Of a DNA stretch of 18,670 nt, positions 7,534 to 13,734 are shown in pieces; position 1 is the stretch's first letter, and each line of letters starts with the position of its first letter. The DNA is taken from the NCBI GenBank assembly GCA_937888775.1, contig CALAQT010000121.1:1-18670 (forward strand), read 5' to 3'. The stretch comes from an uncultured Actinomycetes bacterium (GTDB taxonomy: Bacteria; Actinomycetota; Thermoleophilia; Solirubrobacterales; Solirubrobacteraceae). The notes beneath the pieces were generated by a model that was not told the origin of the DNA, searched no databases, and saw only the letters and a program-made list of their open reading frames with translations. A program made the position numbers and the translations under genes.

Positions 7534-8298
7534 ATGGCATCCAGGGCGACAACCTTGCTCGCCGTTGTGCCTGCTTACAACGAGGCCGGCACCGTCGCGG
7601 AGGTGGTGCACTCGCTGCACGAGCGCGCGCGGCGCTTTGACGTGGTCGTCGTCGACGACGGCTCCACCGACGACACGGCGGCGCGAGCGCAGGCCGCCGG
7701 AGCAACGGTGATCCGCCTGCCCTTCAATCTCGGGATCGGCGGTGCGGTGCAGACCGGGTTCATCTACGCGCTGGAGCACGGCTATGACTTCATGGCCCAG
7801 GTCGACGGCGACGGCCAGCACGAGGCGGCCGAGCTGGACACGCTGATCGGCGCGATCAACGCCGACCGGAGCCTGGACATGGTGTGCGGGTCGCGTTTCC
7901 TGAGCCCGGAGACCAGCTACTCGACTCCAATCAGCCGCCGTACCGGGATCCACCTGTTCGCGTTCGTGCTCAGCAAGATCCTCGGCCAGCGCGTGACCGA
8001 CCCAACCTCTGGCTTCAGGCTCTACAACCGCCGCGCGATCGAGCTGTTCGCCCATGACTATCCCCACGACTACCCCGAGGTGGAAGCCGTGCTGATGCTC
8101 TACTCACACCGTCTGCGGATGGCCGAGGTCCCCGTGCAGATGCATCTGCGCAGTGCGGGCCGCTCGTCGATCACCAAGGCACGATCGCTCTACTACATGA
8201 TCAAGGTCTCGCTGGCGCTGCTGCTCGGACTGCTGCGCCGCCGGCGCGTGATCGAGCCGGGCGAGCCCGCACCGGTCTCGGCGCCCCGCGGAGTCTGA
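7534..8298 (+). CDS. polyprenyl-phosphate sugar synthase-like family 2 glycosyltransferase (DPM1-like)
   Basis: A 254-residue protein close to dolichyl/polyprenyl-phosphate mannosyl- or glucosyltransferases. It has LLAVVPAYNEAGT (8-20), VVVDDGSTDDT (38-48), PFNLGIGGAVQTGF (63-76), AQVDGDGQH (88-96) with the DxD metal site, and DPTSGFRLYNRRAIELF, the conserved acceptor-side segment. It lacks the long C-terminal helices of GtrB-type synthases, having only one short hydrophobic stretch near the end (MIKVSLALLLGLL). The expected reaction moves a sugar from its nucleotide to polyprenyl phosphate at the inner membrane face. It is followed two bases later by the DUF2304 gene and then the flippase-like gene, a grouping that fits a lipid-linked monosaccharide donor pathway. 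Confidence 0.88.
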   Translation: MASRATTLLAVVPAYNEAGTVAEVVHSLHERARRFDVVVVDDGSTDDTAARAQAAGATVIRLPFNLGIGGAVQTGFIYALEHGYDFMAQVDGDGQHEAAELDTLIGAINADRSLDMVCGSRFLSPETSYSTPISRRTGIHLFAFVLSKILGQRVTDPTSGFRLYNRRAIELFAHDYPHDYPEVEAVLMLYSHRLRMAEVPVQMHLRSAGRSSITKARSLYYMIKVSLALLLGLLRRRRVIEPGEPAPVSAPRGV

Positions 8299-8300
8299 TC

Positions 8301-8762
8301 ATGCGGGTCCAGATCGTCTCGATCCTGTTCGCCGCGCTCGTGTTCGCGGCGGTGTTCGAGATGGTGCGCCGACGCTACCTGCGCGAGCGCTACGCCCTGC
8401 TCTGGCTGGCGGCCGCGCTCGCGCTGCTCGTGCTCGCTGCCTGGAAGGGCCTGCTCACGGCGGTCTCGCATGCGGTGGGGATCAAGACCCCCTCCAACGC
8501 CTTCTTCGTGATCGCCTTCGCATTCCTGCTGCTACTGCTGCTGCATTTCTCGGCGGTCGTCTCCCGCCTGGCCGATGAGACGCGCGTGCTCGCCCAGCGA
8601 GTCGCACTCCTCGAGTCCCGCCAGGGCTCGCGCAACGGCTCGACGCCGCCCGTACACGCGCTACCCGCCGCCGAGCCCGAAGGCCTGAGGGTGGGGCCGA
8701 CCCGCGCAGCGCGCCCGGCGCAACCTCCGTCGCGCCCGGCGCAACCTCCGTCGCGCTCTTGA
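8301..8762 (+). CDS. DUF2304 small membrane protein
   Basis: A 153-residue protein with three hydrophobic helices (about 3-21, 32-50 and 68-86), then a heptad-like basic/leucine segment (SRLADETRVLAQRVALLES, about 88-107) and a Pro/Arg-rich low-complexity tail. The RRRYLRERYALLWL stretch between helices one and two is the hallmark of DUF2304. Members commonly sit directly after DPM1-like glycosyltransferase genes, as here (two bases between stop and start), and may anchor or stabilise that synthase at the membrane; this role is inferred. The tail contains a perfect 21-bp tandem duplication. Its TGA overlaps a TTG start of the next gene. Confidence 0.85.
   Translation: MRVQIVSILFAALVFAAVFEMVRRRYLRERYALLWLAAALALLVLAAWKGLLTAVSHAVGIKTPSNAFFVIAFAFLLLLLLHFSAVVSRLADETRVLAQRVALLESRQGSRNGSTPPVHALPAAEPEGLRVGPTRAARPAQPPSRPAQPPSRS
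8711..8752 (+). repeat. two perfect tandem copies of a 21-bp unit in the DUF2304 tail
   Basis: Bases 8711-8731 and 8732-8752 are identical, and the next four bases (GCGC) begin a third copy. In protein the unit reads RPAQPPS repeated twice. Because 21 is a multiple of three, gain or loss of copies keeps the frame. The start of the following gene lies only seven bases beyond the second copy. Confidence 0.9.
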
Positions 8763-9700
8763 GCACCGACTCGATCGCCGATCCCGGCGACGGCATGCCG
8801 GTCCCGGCTCGCAAGCGCAGATGGCGGCTCGTCCTGAGCTTCCTGGGACCACTGGTGATCATCGGCGTCCTGGCCTATCTGCTCGCCAGCCATGGCCACG
8901 AGGTGCAGCGAGCCGCCAACCGCGTGAGCTTCGGCGAGCTCACACTGGTCACGCTGCTCGCCCTGATGACTCTGCTGGCGCGCACGGAGGCCGTCGTGGC
9001 GTGCCTGACCGCGATGGACAGCCGTCCGAGCCGGGTCGACATCCACGCCGCGAACTCGCTCACCTTCCTGGCGGCCATCGTCAACCACTACGTCTCGAGC
9101 ATCGTTCGCGGCGCGTTGATCAAGCGACTGGATCCACACCGCGCTCCGACGATCCCGCAGATGATCATGGTCGACACGGCCACCACGCTGATCGAGGGGC
9201 TTGTCGTGGCGATCCTGATCGTGATCAGCGCCGGGGCGCTGAAGGTGGTCTGGTGGGTTCCCGTGCTACTGGTGCTCGCGGGGATCGCGGGGATCGCGGG
9301 CGCGCTCGCCCTGCGTCGGCGGTTTGCCCGCCACAACCTGTTTCGCGGCCTCGACGTTCTCGCCCACTCCCGCCACCGCAACCTGGTCGCGGTGCTGATG
9401 GTGATCGTGATCTGCACGCAGGTGGCCCGCACGCTGATCGTGCTCCAGGCGGTCGGCCTGCACCCATCGCTCCTGCAGGCGGTGGCGACGTTCGTAGCCG
9501 CGGGTGTCCTCTCGAGCCTGTTCGCGGGGCCTGGTGCCGGCACCGCAGGCGGGCCGCTGCTGATCTTCGGCCACGGTAGCCTCGCCGCCTCGGCCGCGGC
9601 CGGACTGGTGCTGTCGATCACCTCCCTGCTGGCCGGTGTGCTGTACGCGATCCCGGGGGGTCCCGTGTTCCTCTGGCGTCTGAAGCGAGTGACGGCGTAA
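8759..9700 (+). CDS. lysylphosphatidylglycerol synthase TM/AglD-like flippase-domain protein
   Basis: A 313-residue polytopic protein with roughly seven or eight helices, resembling the UPF0104/LPG_synthase_TM family. Supporting features are the polar segment NSLTFLAAIVNHYVSSIVRGALIKR, the FVAAGVLSSLFAGPGAGTAGGPLLI region where family members have a conserved Pro/Gly motif, and a final helix ending YAIPGGPVFLWRLKR. There is no catalytic LPG synthase domain. Relatives such as AglD/AglR act on polyprenyl-phosphate sugars, so translocating the lipid-linked sugar made two genes upstream is a reasonable inference. The frame allows TTG at 8759, overlapping the DUF2304 stop as TTGA, or ATG at 8795 (MPVPARKRRW). 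I prefer the coupled TTG but cannot exclude the ATG. Confidence 0.8.
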   Translation: MSTDSIADPGDGMPVPARKRRWRLVLSFLGPLVIIGVLAYLLASHGHEVQRAANRVSFGELTLVTLLALMTLLARTEAVVACLTAMDSRPSRVDIHAANSLTFLAAIVNHYVSSIVRGALIKRLDPHRAPTIPQMIMVDTATTLIEGLVVAILIVISAGALKVVWWVPVLLVLAGIAGIAGALALRRRFARHNLFRGLDVLAHSRHRNLVAVLMVIVICTQVARTLIVLQAVGLHPSLLQAVATFVAAGVLSSLFAGPGAGTAGGPLLIFGHGSLAASAAAGLVLSITSLLAGVLYAIPGGPVFLWRLKRVTA

Positions 9701-9732
9701 GTGTTCATTCGGCATCTGAGGCAGCTCACGGT

Positions 9733-10650
9733 GTGACTGCCGAGCCCCTCTGTCTGGCCTGCCACGGCGCGCTGGCGAGCGCCCCATCGGTCGTCACCCG
9801 GGACCGGATGCATGGCGTCCCGGGTTTCTGGTCGGTGCACCGCTGCCTGGCCTGCGGCTCGGGCACCACGCTGCCGCTCGCGACCGAGGATCAGCTCAGC
9901 AGCTTCTATCCCACCGACTATGCGCCCTTCGATCTCCCGACCGGGGCGACCGCCGAGGCGATGCGCTTGATGCAGAGGGCCCGAGATCGAGCGTTCCCAC
10001 TTTCGAGCCTCGCCGGCGGGGGCAGTTCGGGGACATTGCTCGATGTCGGCTGCGGGCGCGGCGACCTGGCGGCCTCCTGGATCGAGGCGGGCTGGACGGT
10101 GCGCGGCATCGAGCCCTCACCTGAGGCGGCCTCGATTGCCCGCCGGCGCGGCGCGGAGGTGATCGAAGGAACGCTGGCCACGGTCACGCTGGAGCCGGAG
10201 TCGATCGATGGCGCCGTCTTCAGGCATTCCCTTGAGCACGTGATCGACCCGCAGTCAGACCTTCGCAAGGTCCGGGCGGCTCTGCGACCGGGAGGCCGGC
10301 TGGCGGTGATCGTTCCCAACTGGGGGTCGTGGCAGCGACGCGCCTTCGGCGAGTACTGGTTCCCGCTCGAGCTGCCTCGCCATCGAACGCACTTCACCGG
10401 CGCCGGGTTGCGGGCGGCGCTCACGGCGGCGGGTTTCGACTCCATCGACGTGCGGCCCGCCACGCCCTACATCACGACGACCTGGAGCCTTCAGTTCCGT
10501 CTGTTTGACCGCCTGCTGACCGGCGGCGGCCCGGCGCTGCTGCTGGGCTACACGGCGTCGGCGCCGGTCTCGCTGCTCTCCCGCCTGCTCGATGCGATGC
10601 TCGGTGGCGGGGACTTCCTGCACAGCGCTGCTCGGCGACCAGTCGGGTAG
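9733..10650 (+). CDS. class I SAM methyltransferase with N-terminal zinc ribbon
   Basis: A 305-residue methyltransferase. The N-terminus carries cysteine pairs C7-C10 and C38-C41 around VPGFWSVHRC, a zinc ribbon common in surface-sugar methyltransferases. The ensuing LSSFYPTDYAPFD segment is a familiar linker, followed by motif I TLLDVGCGRGD (101-111), GIEPSPEA for the strand-2 acid, VFRHSLEHVIDP and LRPGGRLAVIVPN. The HRTHFTGAGLRAALTAAGF segment matches Methyltransf_23-type proteins. The start is GTG at 9733 with a GAGG-like purine run about 15 bases upstream; it follows the flippase gene by 32 bases in the same run. It probably methylates a sugar of the glycan or its lipid-linked precursor, substrate unknown. 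It is unrelated in its ribbon spacing to the methyltransferase at the left end. Confidence 0.85.
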   Translation: MTAEPLCLACHGALASAPSVVTRDRMHGVPGFWSVHRCLACGSGTTLPLATEDQLSSFYPTDYAPFDLPTGATAEAMRLMQRARDRAFPLSSLAGGGSSGTLLDVGCGRGDLAASWIEAGWTVRGIEPSPEAASIARRRGAEVIEGTLATVTLEPESIDGAVFRHSLEHVIDPQSDLRKVRAALRPGGRLAVIVPNWGSWQRRAFGEYWFPLELPRHRTHFTGAGLRAALTAAGFDSIDVRPATPYITTTWSLQFRLFDRLLTGGGPALLLGYTASAPVSLLSRLLDAMLGGGDFLHSAARRPVG

Positions 10651-10716
10651 AGGCGTGTGCCCGCGGCTTGGGTTCATCCCAGGTCCAGCCCCGAGCTTGG
10701 CGCGAACCTGTCGAGC

Positions 10717-11643
10717 TCAGAGTCCGGCCAGGATCGTCCGCAACCCGTCGCGAAGCTGGACCCGCGCCTCCCAGTTCAGCTCCGAGCGCGCCCGGCTCAC
10801 GTCCAGGCAGCTGCGGCGCACCTCGCCGGGGCGCTCGGGCTCGAACCTGGGTGGCGCCGGCGGCTGATCGGAGACGTCGCGCAGAGCGTCGAGCAGGTCC
10901 AGCACCGAGGTCTCACCCCCGGTGCCGATGTTGAGCGCTCCGGTGAGCTCTGAATCGGCCGCCAGCAGATTGGCGGCCACCACGTCTGAGACGTCGACCC
11001 AGTCGCGAGTCTGGCGGCCATCGCCGAACACGGTGGGCGCCCGACCGGAGACGAGCTGGCCACAGAAGATGGCCACGACACCGGCCTCGCCGTGCACGTC
11101 CTGACGCGGCCCGTAGACGTTGCCGTAGCGCAGTGACAGCGTCGGAAATCCGTGCAGACGGGTGTAGAGCCCGCAATACCCCTCGGCGGCGTACTTGCCC
11201 TGGCCGTAGGGCGCCAGCGGCCGGATCGGATAGTCCTCTGGGGTCGGGATCAGCCCGGCGTCGCCGTACAGGCCGCCACCGGTAGAGGTGTTGACCAGTC
11301 GTCGGGCGCCGACGCTGCGCGCGGCCTGGAGCACCGCAATCGTGCCGAGCACGTTGGAGGTGGCGTCCGCGGCCGGATCCTCGACCGAGTAGCGCACGTC
11401 GATCTGGGCGGCCAGGTGGAAGACGAGCTCCGGACGGGCCTGCTCGAACACGCCGGCCACCGCCCGCGCGTCGCGCAGATCGGCGATCTGCAGCGCCGCC
11501 CCTCGCCGGAGCGCCCCCTCAAGGTTGGAGCGCTTTCCAGTCGACAGGTTGTCGATCACGGTCACGCGATCCCCGCGCTCCAGCAGCGCGTCGACGAGGT
11601 TCGAGCCGATGAATCCCGCGCCGCCGGTGACCAAGCAGTCCAT
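10717..11643 (-). CDS. NAD-dependent NDP-sugar epimerase, GalE-like
   Basis: A 308-residue extended short-chain dehydrogenase. The NAD site is VTGGAGFIGSN (5-15) with D31 binding the adenosine ribose; DLRDA (55-59) and FHLAAQIDVRYS (75-86) follow. The catalytic residues are S120/T121 and the Y146-x3-K150 pair in YGQGK, and LRYGNVYGPRQ lies downstream. This matches UDP-glucose/UDP-GlcNAc 4-epimerases and close relatives such as dTDP-sugar epimerases; the exact sugar is not determined. The frame could start at ATG 11676, but ATG 11643 is better: it begins right at the Rossmann strand and has an AGGG Shine-Dalgarno run just upstream. The gene converges with the methyltransferase to its left, and its 5' flank carries a striking 37-bp palindrome. 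Confidence 0.9.
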   Translation of the reverse strand: MDCLVTGGAGFIGSNLVDALLERGDRVTVIDNLSTGKRSNLEGALRRGAALQIADLRDARAVAGVFEQARPELVFHLAAQIDVRYSVEDPAADATSNVLGTIAVLQAARSVGARRLVNTSTGGGLYGDAGLIPTPEDYPIRPLAPYGQGKYAAEGYCGLYTRLHGFPTLSLRYGNVYGPRQDVHGEAGVVAIFCGQLVSGRAPTVFGDGRQTRDWVDVSDVVAANLLAADSELTGALNIGTGGETSVLDLLDALRDVSDQPPAPPRFEPERPGEVRRSCLDVSRARSELNWEARVQLRDGLRTILAGL

Positions 11644-11655
11644 GTCCCTGCGCAG

Positions 11656-11696
11656 CTTAGTGGCGGTGGTGGCCACTTAGTGGCGACCACCGCCAC
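11656..11696. promoter_or_regulatory. 37-bp near-perfect palindrome with 20-bp-spaced direct repeat (candidate operator)
   Basis: Arms 11660-11676 and 11680-11696 are reverse complements over 17 bases with a single central-side mismatch (G11671 against G11685) and a TTA spacer. The outer arm is GTGGCGGTGGT and the inner arm GCCAC. In addition CTTAGTGGCG occurs at 11656-11665 and 11676-11685, exactly 20 bases apart, which is about two helical turns. The element begins 13 bases upstream of the epimerase ATG, and on that strand TAAGCT (11659-11654) just inside it could serve as -10. A dimeric repressor site over the -35 region fits best; an mRNA hairpin is the alternative. Confidence 0.55.
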
Positions 11697-11718
11697 TGGC
11701 GGGATGGCTCAAAGAGAC

Positions 11719-11816
11719 GGGTCCGCACCACGCCGAGGCGCGGCGCGGACCCAGGACGACCCTGGTAGGGCTGGGGGCCGCCCACGCCCGCGAGAAAGGG
11801 GGCGATGCTCGCGGGC
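11719..11816. other. cluster of three hairpins, possible structured leader RNA
   Basis: Three inverted repeats lie within 98 bases: an 8-bp stem 11719-11726/11745-11752 (GGGTCCGC with GCGGACCC) whose loop contains a further short stem; a 4-bp stem 11760-11763/11767-11770; and a 9-bp stem 11786-11794/11808-11816 (GCCCGCGAG with CTCGCGGGC) with a 13-base purine-rich loop. No T-run follows any of them on either strand. The high GC content makes some pairing likely by chance, but the 8- and 9-bp perfect stems are notable. The transcribed strand is unknown. Confidence 0.4.
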
Positions 11817-11897
11817 CCAACGACTTCCGTGTCTTCTCACAGCATATCGCCGCAGTATGGTCTCCGTGCAGGTTTTTCTGGTGATAACGGCGTACTT

Positions 11898-11957
11898 ATG
11901 AGGAAACTGCGAAACCTTAAGGCCAAACTTGCGTTCCCATACGTAACGTGTGCTTGA
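11898..11957 (+). CDS. 19-codon small ORF, possible leader peptide or gene relic
   Basis: ATG at 11898 opens a 19-residue peptide, MRKLRNLKAKLAFPYVTCA, ending in TGA at 11955-11957. It sits in AT-rich sequence without a clear Shine-Dalgarno motif. Its basic start followed by a short LAFPYV segment recalls the N-terminus of the secreted MRxLRxxLxYANV...ALFLALGG proteins common in Solirubrobacterales, which would make this the decayed start of such a gene; that resemblance is from memory. It could equally be a regulatory leader peptide for the downstream gene or chance. Confidence 0.2.
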   Translation: MRKLRNLKAKLAFPYVTCA

Positions 11958-11984
11958 CCCGACTCCGGGGTTAGAACCCGATCC

Positions 11985-11988
11985 GGAG
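11985..11988 (+). promoter_or_regulatory. Shine-Dalgarno GGAG deciding the tagA-like start
   Basis: GGAG lies six bases before the ATG at 11995. The longer alternative from GTG 11950 has no such motif and adds a Pro/Asp/Glu-rich stretch not expected in the family, so ATG 11995 is preferred. Confidence 0.6.
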
Positions 11989-11994
11989 CAAAGA

Positions 11995-12825
11995 ATGCAT
12001 CCACTGGGCTCCCGACAACCTCAAACGCTTGCAGCCCGGCTTCCAGACACCGACGAGGTGCTGGGGGTTCCGCTTGCGCTGGTCGACTACGACAGCGCTT
12101 TGGAATGGATCGATGCCACCGTGGCCGCGCGCGGTCGCGGCTACGTCTGCGCCTGCAACGTCCATACCGTGATGGCTTCGGCCGAGGACGCGGAGCTGCG
12201 GTCGGCGTTGCTGGGATCCTCGCTCAACGTGCCTGACGGCCAGCCGCTGGTTTGGGCGATCAACGCGCTCGGGCACTCGCTGGCGGGCCGCGTATACGGA
12301 CCTGAGCTGATGGCGCGCGCCTGCGCCCGCGCGGCCGAGACCGGCCAGCGCTTCTACTTCTACGGGGGGCGCAACCAAGGAGCGCTGGTGCAACTCGCCC
12401 TTAACCTGCGCCAGCGCTATCCCGGCGTCAAGATCGTCGGCGGTTATTCGCCACCCCATCGACCCCTGACCAACGATGAGCAGGCGTCAGTCGTGCGCGA
12501 GATCAACGGTTCGCGCGCCGATGTCGTCTGGGCGGGTATCGGGGTGCCCAAGCAGGAGAAGTGGATGATGCGGATGCGTCCCCTACTCGACGCGCCGGTC
12601 CTGATCGGTGTCGGCGCGGCGTTTGATTTCCACGCCGGGCTCGTACCCCAGGCACCCGCCTGGATTCAGGATTCGGGGCTGGAGTGGGCCTACCGGCTCG
12701 CCCACGAGCCCCGCCGTCTCTGGCGGCGCTACACGCGCTACAACCCCCGGTTCCTGCATGCCTTCGCGCGCCAGCTCGCGCGGCACCACCGCTCCACGCG
12801 AGCCTCCCGGGACTCCCGCCCGTAG
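11995..12825 (+). CDS. WecG/TagA/CpsF family glycosyltransferase (GT26)
   Basis: A 276-residue peripheral-membrane glycosyltransferase. Family features are ACNVHTVMAS (53-62, with the conserved Asn/Thr), NVPDGQPLVWA (78-88, where the Asp corresponds to the proposed TagA catalytic base), GRVYGPELM (98-106), FYFYGGRNQGA, AGIGVPKQEKWM (180-191) and GVGAAFDFHAG (205-215). The GLEWAYRLAHEPRRLWRRY tail is the arginine-rich segment that docks the enzyme on the membrane and completes the active site. Members add ManNAc or ManNAcA as the second sugar on undecaprenyl-diphosphate-GlcNAc, so this gene suggests an undecaprenyl-diphosphate-linked assembly; donor identity is not determined. It heads the plus-strand operon running to 17415. 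Confidence 0.93.
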   Translation: MHPLGSRQPQTLAARLPDTDEVLGVPLALVDYDSALEWIDATVAARGRGYVCACNVHTVMASAEDAELRSALLGSSLNVPDGQPLVWAINALGHSLAGRVYGPELMARACARAAETGQRFYFYGGRNQGALVQLALNLRQRYPGVKIVGGYSPPHRPLTNDEQASVVREINGSRADVVWAGIGVPKQEKWMMRMRPLLDAPVLIGVGAAFDFHAGLVPQAPAWIQDSGLEWAYRLAHEPRRLWRRYTRYNPRFLHAFARQLARHHRSTRASRDSRP

Positions 12826-12840
12826 GCGAGTACCCCGGGA
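12805..12840 (+). other. hairpin spanning the tagA-like stop codon
   Basis: TCCCGGG (12805-12811) pairs with CCCGGGA (12834-12840), with a further ACTC/GAGT and GCC/GGC pairing inside the loop. The TAG stop at 12823-12825 lies in the loop. There is no T-run, so it is unlikely to terminate; it may affect mRNA stability or downstream translation in the operon. Confidence 0.3.
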
Positions 12841-12882
12841 CCGCGCGACCTCTGCGCGCCCGGTCGCGCAACATCCTGCCCG

Positions 12883-13734
12883 GTGACCAGCTTGCCGACC
12901 GCCTCGATCGTGATCCCGACGCGGGATCGGCCCGCCTATCTGGAGGTGACCCTGGCCTCCGTGATGCCTCAGGCGAGGCGAGCCGCCGCCGAGGTGCTGG
13001 TGGTCAGTGATGCTCACGACGCTGCGACTGCGACGGTGGCCGAGCGCCACGGCGCCCGGCTGGTCCCGATGGTCACTGCCGGGGGTGCGAATGCGGCGCG
13101 CAACGCCGGGATCGGCGCTGCCACGAGCGATTTGATCGTGTTGATCGACGACGACGTGCAGGCGCCCCCGGGCTGGCTGCAGGCGCTGCTCACCGGCGTC
13201 AGCGACACGCCCGACCGCGACGTCTTCGGTGGCCCGATCGTCGCCCGACTGGAGGGCGGCGGACCGCGCGCCTGCGGGCGCGAGGCGGCTCCGATCACGA
13301 CGCTCGATCTCGGCCCCCGTGATCAGGACGTCCAGTTTGTGTGGAGCGCGAACATGACGCTGCGACGGCGAGCGCTGGAGCAGGTCGGCGAGTTTGACGA
13401 GACGATCCTCGGACGCGGCGAGGAGGAGGACTGGCAGCGGCGCTACGCCGCCCTCGGTGGACGGGTGCGATACCTGGCGAACGCCGGAATCGAGCACCGG
13501 CGGACCGCGGCCGACTCCACTCTGCGCAGCCTGAGCCGGACAGCCTACGGCTACGGCCGCACGGCCCGGCGCTATGACCTGCGCAAAGGGGCCCCGCCCT
13601 CGATTGCCGACGAGCTGCGCACGCTCTCAGGCTGCGCCTGGCATGTCGTGCGGCGCCGATGCGCCAACGGGATCGTGCTCGGCGCCCAGGCCGCTGGACG
13701 GCTCCGCCAGGCGCTCGCGGAGCGCATCGATTGA
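12883..13734 (+). CDS. family 2 glycosyltransferase
   Basis: A 283-residue GT-A enzyme. ASIVIPTRDRPAYL (7-20) starts the nucleotide-binding fold and VLVVSDAHD (38-46) stands where DDGS is usual. GGANAARNAGIGAATSDLIVLIDDDVQAPPGWL (67-99 in outline) contains the metal-binding DDD (89-91), and FDETILGRGEEEDWQRRYAALGG carries the acidic general-base segment. A C-terminal helical part (about 210-283) is basic and may touch the membrane. It belongs with sugar transferases that extend lipid-linked glycans; sugar unknown. The start is GTG at 12883, with no clear Shine-Dalgarno motif. Its TGA overlaps the TTG start of the next gene (TTGA), so translation is probably coupled. Confidence 0.85.
   Translation: MTSLPTASIVIPTRDRPAYLEVTLASVMPQARRAAAEVLVVSDAHDAATATVAERHGARLVPMVTAGGANAARNAGIGAATSDLIVLIDDDVQAPPGWLQALLTGVSDTPDRDVFGGPIVARLEGGGPRACGREAAPITTLDLGPRDQDVQFVWSANMTLRRRALEQVGEFDETILGRGEEEDWQRRYAALGGRVRYLANAGIEHRRTAADSTLRSLSRTAYGYGRTARRYDLRKGAPPSIADELRTLSGCAWHVVRRRCANGIVLGAQAAGRLRQALAERID

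Larger units (their letters stand above)
11644..11994. other. 351-base intergenic region between divergent epimerase and tagA-like genes
   Basis: The region holds, from left to right, a palindrome/direct repeat (11656-11696), three hairpins (11719-11816), an AT-rich stretch from about 11840 to 11950, a T5 run at 11873-11877, a TATGGT hexamer at 11856-11861, a 19-codon ORF (11898-11957) and the ribosome binding site of the glycosyltransferase. No tRNA, known riboswitch signature or intrinsic terminator is evident. It probably contains promoters and control elements for both flanking operons. Confidence 0.6.

Noticed and set aside
7507..8067. Extension of the minus-strand GT2 gene to give 536 residues
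   Set aside because: It runs antisense through the well-supported DPM-like gene, and the GT2 fold starts at MARASLSTVIVAHDS (7506).
8390..9139. Long minus-strand open frame opposite DUF2304/flippase genes
   Set aside because: High-GC antisense shadow with low-complexity composition and no recognisable motif; the same holds for those at 159-830, 12583-13497 and 15382-16329.
9281..9298. Two 9-bp copies of GGGATCGCG
   Set aside because: Simply encodes GIAGIAG in a membrane helix; expected from codon bias.
10651..10716. TTGGG/CCCAG inverted repeat between convergent genes as a terminator
   Set aside because: Only four to five pairs and no T-run on either strand.
11873..11877. T5 run as an intrinsic terminator
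   Set aside because: No adjacent strong stem; the only nearby inverted repeat (CATA/TATG at 11843-11859) is four bases and too far.
11961..11982. GGGGTTAGAACCC-like stretch as a tRNA T-arm
   Set aside because: No acceptor, D or anticodon arms can be built around it.
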